This document shows, piece after piece, positions 5,463 through 11,512 of a DNA stretch of 18,682 nucleotides. The DNA lies in NCBI GenBank assembly GCA_001777995.1, contig MFFV01000040.1, positions 1 through 18,682 of the forward strand, in the 5' to 3' direction. Numbering within the stretch: position 1 is the first letter of the stretch; every line of letters starts with the position of its first letter. This stretch comes from Candidatus Falkowbacteria bacterium RIFCSPLOWO2_02_FULL_45_15. GTDB lineage: Bacteria > Patescibacteriota > Patescibacteriia > Patescibacteriales > XYC2-FULL-47-12. The notes under the pieces are model-generated. The model searched no databases. It worked only from the letters and a program-made list of their open reading frames with translations, and was not told the DNA's origin. A program made the position numbers and the translations under genes.

Positions 5463-5535
5463 TGCCTCTACCAGGAGTTGAACCTGGATCTCGGGCTTAG
5501 GAGTCCCTTGCTCTATCCGCTTGAGCTATAGAGGC
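5463..5535 (-). tRNA. tRNA-Arg(CCT)
   Basis: Minus-strand acceptor GCCTCTA/TAGAGGC, D arm GCTC/GAGC, anticodon loop CTCCTAA (anticodon CCT), T arm around GGTTCAACTCC, discriminator A at 5463; CCA not encoded. The anticodon stem is weak: only three G-C pairs form, with A-G oppositions at 27/43 and 31/39. Confidence 0.85.
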
Positions 5536-5567
5536 ATTTTTACTAATTTTAACTTAGAAATTCCTTT

Positions 5568-5596
5568 TTGACAACGATTTTTTTCCGCCCTACAAT
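5568..5596 (+). promoter_or_regulatory. Promoter of the bactofilin operon
   Basis: TTGACA (5568-5573), 17-bp spacer, TACAAT (5591-5596). Predicted start near 5603, leaving a leader of about 20 nt with no SD before ATG 5625. Confidence 0.8.
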
Positions 5597-5624
5597 AATG
5601 ATGTTATTAACTTAAAACAAAAAT

Positions 5625-6032
5625 ATGTTTAAAAAGCAGGAAGCGGACAACTTCAAGGAGGCAGAGACGATTATTGGCCCCTCCGTCAAAGTAGAAGGGG
5701 ATTTTGTGGGCCAAGGAAATATTATTGTTGACGGCGTCATTAAAGGCAGCGTAACCACTAACGGCAATTTGCGCGTCGGCGAGCAGGCTAAGATTACCGC
5801 CGCCGTTACGGCGGCAAACGCTCTCATTAGCGGCGAAATCCACGGCAATGTTACCATTAAGGGGGATTTAGAATTAACCGAGAACGCAAAAATTTTCGGC
5901 GACGTGGAAACAAAAAGCATCTGTGTCGCCCGCGGCGCAATTTTAAACGGCAAATGCGCCATGACTAATGACGAGATTAAAAACAATAAAAAACAGCCGT
6001 TAGAAAAAACAGAGCCCGAAATAAGATTGTAG
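5625..6032 (+). CDS. Bactofilin (polymer-forming cytoskeletal protein)
   Basis: Bactofilins (DUF583) polymerise without nucleotides into filaments, often at the membrane, and organise cell-wall enzymes or polarity. The 135-residue protein has the family plan: a short flexible N-terminus, a central right-handed beta-helix of repeated hydrophobic/Gly turns (VEGDFVGQGNIIVDGVIKG, NLRVGEQAKITAAV, ISGEIHGNVTIKGDLEL, AKIFGDVETKSICVARGAIL), and a charged Lys/Glu tail. Length is typical. It leads a probable two-gene operon with the kinase-like gene 32 bp downstream. Translation starts at ATG 5625 without an SD. Confidence 0.93.
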   Translation: MFKKQEADNFKEAETIIGPSVKVEGDFVGQGNIIVDGVIKGSVTTNGNLRVGEQAKITAAVTAANALISGEIHGNVTIKGDLELTENAKIFGDVETKSICVARGAILNGKCAMTNDEIKNNKKQPLEKTEPEIRL

Positions 6033-6064
6033 GCTTAACTCAAAAAACACCCGAAATCTTTACT

Positions 6065-6799
6065 ATGCATATTTACATCTTTGATTATTTCCTAAACCAA
6101 AAAAGCTATGAGGCGGTGGTAGCCAAAATTGAAACGCGGCTGACTGACCTTGGTTTAAACGGCAAAAATTGCCATGTCGGGCCGCTGAAAAGCCTAAAAA
6201 GCATCGTTAAAGAAGAATTTAAAAATAACCCCAAAACCATAGTAGCCATCGGCAACAACGCCACTTTAAACCAGCTAATAAACGCTTTGGAGGAAAACGA
6301 CATCACGGTCGGCATTATCCCGGTAGGCGACAACAATTCCATCGCCCAAAGTTTCGGCATTGAGGACGAAGAGCGCGCCTGTAACGTGCTTTCCGCCCGC
6401 TTAGTGGAAACAGTCAGTTTAGGCAAAATTAACGAGCAATATTTTATCGCCGCCGCCCAAATAGCTAATAAAGAAACTATTTTAGAAATCAACGGGAAAT
6501 ATACCGTTGAGCCCACTGGGCCGGGCTTAACCAAGATAATAAACTTAAACGCCGATGCCTCCAGCCCCAAAAGCAGCCCCCAAGACGGCCTGTTGGAAAT
6601 TGTGGTGTCAGTTACCAAAAAAGGGCTGATTAGCAGTTCTACTGACGTTAGCTTTATCCAAACCAGCCGCCTGATTGCCAATAATTTAGCGCATAAAAAT
6701 TTTCTGATTGACAACGCGGCAGAAGTCGCTACGCCAGCGGAGATAACCGTCGTGAAAGAAAGACTACAAATTATTGTTGGGAAAGAAAGAGTGTTTTAA
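6065..6799 (+). CDS. Diacylglycerol-kinase-like (YegS/LCB5 superfamily) protein with degenerate nucleotide motif
   Basis: The 244-residue protein aligns by eye with the catalytic fold of diacylglycerol/sphingosine kinases and NAD kinases. The family motif GGDGTLNEV reads GNNATLNQL at residues 63-71, and the second motif (usually PLGTGNDFAR) reads PVGDNNSIAQSFGI at 86-99. The Asp-Gly of GGDGT that binds the nucleotide and metal is missing, so phosphotransfer is doubtful; it may bind lipid or nucleotide without catalysis, or be a lineage-specific variant. The C-terminal half would be the beta-rich second domain. It follows bactofilin on the same strand and converges on yidC 18 bp away. No SD. 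Confidence 0.6.
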   Translation: MHIYIFDYFLNQKSYEAVVAKIETRLTDLGLNGKNCHVGPLKSLKSIVKEEFKNNPKTIVAIGNNATLNQLINALEENDITVGIIPVGDNNSIAQSFGIEDEERACNVLSARLVETVSLGKINEQYFIAAAQIANKETILEINGKYTVEPTGPGLTKIINLNADASSPKSSPQDGLLEIVVSVTKKGLISSSTDVSFIQTSRLIANNLAHKNFLIDNAAEVATPAEITVVKERLQIIVGKERVF

Positions 6800-6817
6800 A
6801 ACCCACAAAGGCTGATA

Positions 6818-7573
6818 TTAATGGTTGCTGGTATTTGTATTATTTGTAGCCGATTCGTTGATTGGCGGGTTTTTAAAAATATATAACTGCTGCAGACCGG
6901 TTAACAATGTGGTTACTAGCCAATACAGCATCAGTCCGGCGGGAAAAGTGAAGCCAAAAAAAACAGTCAAAATGGGCATAAAATAGATCATCTGCTTATT
7001 CATAATCGCCATCATGTCTTCATCTTTTGCGCCCGCTAACTTTTGCGGCGGCCGCTGGACCGACATCATTTTAACCTGCCAAAATTGGGCTACGCCGGCT
7101 ATAACCGCCAAAATAATGCTTGGTTTTGACAAATCAAAAAAACCTAGCGTAATGGGGTTAAGCGATTCCGGTTTAGCTAAAAATGAATAGACCAAATCTA
7201 ACGCCTTGTTGCCGGCCAAGCCGTCTCTGAATACGTAGTACACGGCGATTAAAAAAGGAAATTGGATTAAAAGCGGCAAGCAGGAAGAAAAGGGGTTCAC
7301 TTTTTCCGTCTTGTATAATTCCATCATCGCCCGGCCCTGCTCTTGCTTGTTATCCGCGTATTTTCTCTTCAGTTCGTCAATTTTTGGCTGCAGGTCGCGC
7401 AGCGCTTTCTGCGATTTGATTGATTGCTGGTTAAGCGGATACGAAAGAAGCCGAATCAGCGCCGTGAGTACGACGATAGCGACGCCGATGTCGTTTCCCG
7501 GGATGATGTTATAAAAAAAGACGAGCAAATTTAAGATGGGCTGATAAAAAATAAGGTGAAATAATTGAGCCAT
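6818..7573 (-). CDS. yidC: Membrane protein insertase YidC (short, Gram-positive-like type)
   Basis: YidC/Oxa1 inserts proteins into the cytoplasmic membrane, alone or with SecYEG. At 251 residues it lacks the large periplasmic domain of proteobacterial YidC. The conserved groove arginine is Arg41 (TALIRLLSYPL), followed by the charged hairpin LRDLQPKIDELKRKYADNKQ and the motif EKVNPFSSCLPLLIQFPFLIA; further membrane segments lie near residues 160-180 and 200-235 (FMPILTVFFGFTFPAGLMLYW). The tail is Asn/Thr-rich. I see no lipobox. It is the last gene of the rpmH-rnpA-yidD-yidC cluster. The start is ATG at 7571-7573, no SD. Confidence 0.96.
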   Translation of the reverse strand: MAQLFHLIFYQPILNLLVFFYNIIPGNDIGVAIVVLTALIRLLSYPLNQQSIKSQKALRDLQPKIDELKRKYADNKQEQGRAMMELYKTEKVNPFSSCLPLLIQFPFLIAVYYVFRDGLAGNKALDLVYSFLAKPESLNPITLGFFDLSKPSIILAVIAGVAQFWQVKMMSVQRPPQKLAGAKDEDMMAIMNKQMIYFMPILTVFFGFTFPAGLMLYWLVTTLLTGLQQLYIFKNPPINESATNNTNTSNH

Positions 7574-7585
7574 GTTAGTCAGAAA

Positions 7586-7656
7586 GTTAAGAAGTAAGAA
7601 GTAAGCAGTAAGAAAACATAATCGCTTCTTACTTCTTACTTCTGCCTTCTTACTTC
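7586..7656. repeat. AAGTAAG repeats forming an inverted block between yidD and yidC
   Basis: Plus-strand AAGTTAAGAAGTAAGAAGTAAG (split 7586-7614) is mirrored by CTTCTTACTTCTTACTTCTG (7624-7643) and further CTTCTTACTTC to 7656. The two blocks are complementary and could form a long imperfect stem in the yidD-yidC mRNA. The yidD stop codon lies inside the repeat. Confidence 0.7.
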
Positions 7657-7907
7657 ATTGGATCAAATCCTCCTTTATGCCACGGGTGGCAGCGCAAGAT
7701 GCGCCAGCTAGCCTTAATAGCGCCCTTAACCGCCCCGTATTTAGTTATTGCCTGAATGCCGTATTCCGAACAAGTAGGATGAAAACGGCAATAGCCGTGC
7801 GGAAATAAAAAAGAAAACCAACCGTAATCAAAGGAAAGTGTTTTCTGATAAAGGCGAATGAATTTTACCAACAATAAACGAGGGAAGTAGCGATAATTAT
7901 TCTCCAT
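7650..7907 (-). CDS. yidD: Membrane protein insertion efficiency factor YidD
   Basis: YidD is a small membrane-associated protein that helps YidC-dependent insertion. The 85 residues carry the family signature: LVKFIRLYQKTLS, then GYCRFHPTCSEYGIQAITKYG (Cys40, Cys46), GAIKASWRILRCHPWHKGGFDP (Cys73). The N-terminal amphipathic helix can anchor it to the membrane. It lies between rnpA (21 bp upstream) and yidC, the usual order. No SD. Confidence 0.97.
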   Translation of the reverse strand: MENNYRYFPRLLLVKFIRLYQKTLSFDYGWFSFLFPHGYCRFHPTCSEYGIQAITKYGAVKGAIKASWRILRCHPWHKGGFDPMK

Positions 7908-7928
7908 ATGTTAGCCACGCTTTTGCTT

Positions 7929-8267
7929 TTATAATACTCCCGATCGCTTAAAATGACTAAGGAGGGATTTTTCCAGCTCATGATAACCGCTGTCTTTGCT
8001 CGCGGGCAACGCTAAAATAAAAAAATCAAAACTTGATTTTAGCTTAGGCAGATTAAGCCGAATAATTTCCTGCAAACGCCTTTTAATTTTATTTCTCAAG
8101 GTAGCTTTTTTGCTTACTTTAGTGGAAACGACCACCACAAACCGGCTAATTTTACTTTCGGCCGGTAAAATCTTTACGCCCAAAATGTTGTCAAAACTGC
8201 TGCGACCGTTTTTAAATACGCCGTCTATTTCCTTAGTTTTAGTTATTCTGTTTATTTTTTTTAGCAT
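7929..8267 (-). CDS. rnpA: Ribonuclease P protein component
   Basis: RnpA is the protein subunit of RNase P, which matures tRNA 5' ends; the RNA subunit gene is not in the window. The 112-residue protein has the start LKKINRITKTKEIDGVFKNG, the central strands SRFVVVVSTKVSKKATLRN, and the RNR helix RNKIKRRLQEI (Arg58, Asn59, Lys60, Arg63-64) that contacts P RNA. It starts 9 bp after the rpmH stop, so the two are cotranscribed. Confidence 0.95.
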   Translation of the reverse strand: MLKKINRITKTKEIDGVFKNGRSSFDNILGVKILPAESKISRFVVVVSTKVSKKATLRNKIKRRLQEIIRLNLPKLKSSFDFFILALPASKDSGYHELEKSLLSHFKRSGVL

Positions 8268-8276
8268 AGCGCTGGC

Positions 8277-8417
8277 TTACTTTGATAACTGCCGGCGTCC
8301 TTTGCTCCGGCGGCGCTTAAGCACTTTACGGCCGTTTTTAGTTTTCATCCGGCGGCGAAAGCCGTGCTTTTTGCTCCGGCGGCGCTTATTGGGCTGATAT
8401 GTTCTTTTAGTTGACAT
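8277..8417 (-). CDS. rpmH: 50S ribosomal protein L34
   Basis: A 46-residue, very basic protein beginning MSTKRTYQPNKRRRSKKHGF and ending GRRQLSK, matching L34 over its whole length (TYQPNxxRRxKxHGFRxRM, NGRKVLxRRRxKGRxxLS). The segment KRRRSK occurs twice and is encoded both times by the same 16-bp string. It is the first gene of the leftward cluster and diverges from dnaA, as in many bacteria. Confidence 0.97.
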   Translation of the reverse strand: MSTKRTYQPNKRRRSKKHGFRRRMKTKNGRKVLKRRRSKGRRQLSK

Positions 8418-8450
8418 TGTTTTAACGCTTTAATGATTAAGCTACCACTA

Positions 8451-8479
8451 ACCATATCAATTAGCGGTCGTCATGTCAA
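8451..8479 (-). promoter_or_regulatory. Promoter of rpmH-rnpA-yidD-yidC
   Basis: Minus strand: TTGACA (8474-8479), 17-bp spacer, TATGGT (8451-8456), about 34 bp upstream of rpmH. Confidence 0.75.
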
Positions 8480-8481
8480 TT

Positions 8482-8490
8482 TTATCCACC
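8482..8490 (+). promoter_or_regulatory. Near-consensus DnaA box in the rpmH-dnaA gap
   Basis: TTATCCACC matches the DnaA box TTATCCACA at 8 of 9 and lies 2 bp from the rpmH -35 element and 110 bp before dnaA. It could serve DnaA autoregulation or control of rpmH. Confidence 0.4.
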
Positions 8491-8598
8491 CCCCATCAAC
8501 ACCTTATAAACTTTAAGCGGCTATTTTCATATTCTTAATTTTAGTTTATACTTCTTTATATTAAACTTACGGACTATTTTTTATAACTTCATAATTTT

Positions 8599-9972
8599 AT
8601 GACTAATCAGGAAATTTGGCAGGCGGTTTTAGGGGAAATGGAGCTTAATTTGTCCCGGGCAAATTTTACCACTTGGTTTAAAAGCACTTTTATTTCCGCC
8701 CTGGAAGAAGATAAGGCGATTATCAGCGTACCGAACACCTTTACTAAGGCTTGGCTAGAAAAAAAATATCATCGAGACATTATGCAAGCCCTAGAAAAGG
8801 TAGTCCAGAAAAAAATAAAGGAAATTCTCTATAAAGTAGAGCTGCTAAGGAAAGCTCCGGCCGGAGAAAGGGTCGACGGCATTACCGCCAGCGACGCCAG
8901 TGCGCTTTCCTTGCCACGAGAAGCGGCGGCCAAAGAATTTAAAGTAAACCGCTTTGGGCTAAATACCCAATACATTTTTGAAACTTTTATTGTCGGCAAA
9001 AACAACCAGCTGGCGCACGCGGCCGCCAAGGCAGTGGCCTCTAGCCCGGGGGCAACTTATAATCCGCTTTTTATTTATGGCGGGGTGGGCTTAGGGAAAA
9101 CCCACCTCCTGCAGGCGATTGGCAACGAAATAGCCAAACAAAACGACAAAAAACCGCTATATGTTACTTGCGAAAAATTTACCAACGACTATGTGCAGGC
9201 GGTTCGGACCGGCCACGGCAAGGAATTTAAGGATTTTTACCGCAATGTTGACCTGCTATTAATCGACGACATCCAGTTTATGGGCGGCAAAGAAGGCACC
9301 CAGGAAGAATTTTTTCATACTTTTAACGAACTGCACCAGACTAACCGCCAGATTGTAGTCAGCTCCGACCGGCAGCCGAAAGCCATTCCTTCTTTGGAAC
9401 AGCGGCTGCAGTCGCGCTTTGAGTGGGGTATGATTGTTGACATTGTCCAGCCGGACTTAGAAACCCGCGCGGCAATATTAGAAGCTAAATGCCGAGAGAA
9501 ATCCTACCCCCTAACAAGCGACATTTTGACGTATATCGCAAGCGTTATCCAAAGCAACATTAGGGAATTGGAAGGCGCTTTAAACAGAGTTATCGCCTAC
9601 CACCAATTTAATCAGGCCGATCCGACGCTGGACAGCACCAAAGAAATTTTAGCCAACATTATTAACAGCCTTCCTTCAAAGTCAGTAACTCCTAAATTAA
9701 TAATTGAGGTGGTGGCTAAATTTTATGACATAGAAATTGTTGATTTAATAGGCAAAAGCCGCAAAAAGGAGCTGGTTGTTCCCAGGCAAATAGCCATGTT
9801 TTTAATGCGCGAAGAAATCAACACTTCTTTCCCATCGATTGGCAATGAGTTTGGCGGCCGCGATCACACCACCGCGATCCACGCCTGCAATAAAGTCGGC
9901 AATGAAGTTAAACAAGACCAGCGCAAAAAACAAGAATTGGAATCAATTAAACAATTAATCTACAGCTTTTAA
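8599..9972 (+). CDS. dnaA: Chromosomal replication initiator DnaA
   Basis: DnaA-ATP binds oriC, melts it and loads the helicase. All four domains are seen in 457 residues: N-terminal domain I (IWQAVLGEMELNLSRANFTTWF), a short linker around 85-115, the AAA+ domain with Walker A GGVGLGKT (161-168) and Walker B LLLIDDIQF (about 218-226), and the DNA-binding domain IV with GGRDHTTAIHACNKV near 418-432. Start ATG 8599 lacks an SD. I see no convincing -10/-35 pair in the AT-rich upstream region. It is followed by dnaN after 338 bp. Confidence 0.98.
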   Translation: MTNQEIWQAVLGEMELNLSRANFTTWFKSTFISALEEDKAIISVPNTFTKAWLEKKYHRDIMQALEKVVQKKIKEILYKVELLRKAPAGERVDGITASDASALSLPREAAAKEFKVNRFGLNTQYIFETFIVGKNNQLAHAAAKAVASSPGATYNPLFIYGGVGLGKTHLLQAIGNEIAKQNDKKPLYVTCEKFTNDYVQAVRTGHGKEFKDFYRNVDLLLIDDIQFMGGKEGTQEEFFHTFNELHQTNRQIVVSSDRQPKAIPSLEQRLQSRFEWGMIVDIVQPDLETRAAILEAKCREKSYPLTSDILTYIASVIQSNIRELEGALNRVIAYHQFNQADPTLDSTKEILANIINSLPSKSVTPKLIIEVVAKFYDIEIVDLIGKSRKKELVVPRQIAMFLMREEINTSFPSIGNEFGGRDHTTAIHACNKVGNEVKQDQRKKQELESIKQLIYSF

Positions 9973-10310
9973 ACAACTGGATAAGCTGCGCGAAAGACGC
10001 TTAATAATTCAATGTGTTTGTTGATAAAAACGCTTAATTTAATTTTATAAATAAACAATTAACAGTTAGTCAAAAAAAATTAAGACTTTAACCACAATCC
10101 CATTTAGCTAATTTTAAAATAAAAACCAACTCTTTCCCCGCCGTCCCCACCCTTATTAATTTTATTGTATTATATATTTAAGTTATTAAATAAATCCAAA
10201 CACCTTCGTTGCGAGGTATAAAACGACCTTATTAAAATTTTTGCCGTAGGGATTCACTCTCACATAAAAAGTCGCCTGCTATTCTAGAAGGTGTTTGGAT
10301 AAAAACCAAT
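9973..10310. other. dnaA-dnaN intergenic region
   Basis: No gene. ACGCTTAAT is repeated near 10000 and 10033. TTAACCACA (10088-10096) matches a DnaA box at 8 of 9. A C-rich tract near 10130-10152 breaks otherwise AT-rich sequence. TIR element copy B takes the last 107 bp up to 10 nt before dnaN. The region is a weaker second oriC candidate because this gap is a common origin site. Confidence 0.5.
10194..10300 (+). mobile_element. TIR element, copy B (107 bp)
   Basis: Ends are a perfect 14-bp inverted repeat, ATCCAAACACCTTC (10194-10207) and GAAGGTGTTTGGAT (10287-10300). The inner TATTCT before the right end is shared with copy A. The interior differs from A and C: it lacks the ACACCAAAATTGGTGT core. 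It ends 10 nt before the dnaN ATG and therefore supplies the dnaN leader. Confidence 0.7.
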
Positions 10311-11459
10311 ATGAAATTTTCTTGCACTCAGGAAAATTTAAAAGTCGGTCTTTTAAACATAGTCCATATTGCCGGCAAAAACATCAATTTACCTATTTTA
10401 AGCAACGCTTTAATTGACGTTTCCGATAGTTTGATAAAATTAATCGCCACTGATTTGGAAATAGGCATAACCGCTTCCGTCCGGGGGAAGATAGAAAAAA
10501 ACGGCAAAATAACGGTTAACGCCAAATTACTTACCGACTATGTTAATTTATTGCCCAACGGACGGGTAGACATTGAATTAATGGAAGATGAATTAAAATT
10601 AGCTTGCGGCAACTTTAAAACAAAAATAAAAAGCGAGGATGCCGGGGACTACCCCATCATTCCTTCGGTGGACAAGGCCAATTACTTTAGTTTTGATTGG
10701 GAAGAATTTAAAAGGATAGCCGGTGGAGTTATTTTTGCGGTTGCTGCCGACGAAACCAGAATTGAATTAAGCGGCGTTTATTTTGAGTTTAATGAAAACG
10801 AACTGACGCTGGCCGCAACCGACAGCTACCGCTTAATTGAGCGGAAAATAAAATATAAAAACAAAACGATTTTGCCGGAAGCAAAAAAGTTCATCATCCC
10901 CACTAAAACATTAATAGAAATAACGCGCCTGTCCCAACGAAGCAACGAAGTGGAGGTGGCTGAAGAAAAAACCAATAAAGAAATAAAGTTGTACATAGCG
11001 GAGAACCAAATTCTTTTTATGTATGACGAGGTAGAGTTAGTGTCAAGAATTATTGAGGGGCAGTACCCAGACTATAAACAAATTATACCTAATGTTAGCC
11101 AAGAAAATAAAACGACAGTCGTCTTAGAGCGTCGCGAATTATCCCAGGCGGTTAAGGCGTCTTCCTTGTTTTCCCAAACCAACATCAACGACATCCAAAT
11201 AGACCTGTCTTTTTCGGCTAAAAAAATAACCGTCAGTTCCATCAGCGGCCAAAGCGGAGAAAGCCGGGTAGAAATACCAACCGAGGTTTCTAATAAAGAC
11301 ACCTATGTGGTGTTAAATTACCGGTATTTGTTAGACGGTTTAAATAATTTTGAGGGAGAAAGAGTGATTATGGAGGTGGTGGATTCAACCACGCCGGTTG
11401 TTTTTAGAATTGAAAACCGGAGCGACTGTTTATATATAATAATGCCGATAAAAAAATAA
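10311..11459 (+). CDS. dnaN: DNA polymerase III beta subunit (sliding clamp)
   Basis: The beta clamp is a dimeric ring that tethers DNA polymerase III and other factors to DNA. At 382 residues it is of normal length for three clamp domains. Typical stretches are MKFSCTQENLKVGLLNIVHI, NLPILSNALIDV, LEIGITASVRGKIEKNGKITV, LAATDSYRLIERKI, RIIEGQYPDYKQIIP and the end YIIMPIKK, where the C-terminal M-P-hydrophobic stretch forms part of the protein-binding pocket. It follows dnaA on the same strand, but the inserted TIR element suggests its own expression signals. No SD. Confidence 0.97.
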   Translation: MKFSCTQENLKVGLLNIVHIAGKNINLPILSNALIDVSDSLIKLIATDLEIGITASVRGKIEKNGKITVNAKLLTDYVNLLPNGRVDIELMEDELKLACGNFKTKIKSEDAGDYPIIPSVDKANYFSFDWEEFKRIAGGVIFAVAADETRIELSGVYFEFNENELTLAATDSYRLIERKIKYKNKTILPEAKKFIIPTKTLIEITRLSQRSNEVEVAEEKTNKEIKLYIAENQILFMYDEVELVSRIIEGQYPDYKQIIPNVSQENKTTVVLERRELSQAVKASSLFSQTNINDIQIDLSFSAKKITVSSISGQSGESRVEIPTEVSNKDTYVVLNYRYLLDGLNNFEGERVIMEVVDSTTPVVFRIENRSDCLYIIMPIKK

Positions 11460-11512
11460 TCACCCGCAAATCTACAAATCTCATCACAAATAATACAAAC
11501 TAAAAAAATTAT

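Noticed and set aside
10125..10155. G-quadruplex on the minus strand (GGGTGGGG...GGGG)
   Set aside because: Only three runs of three or more G; a stable three-tetrad quadruplex is not supported.
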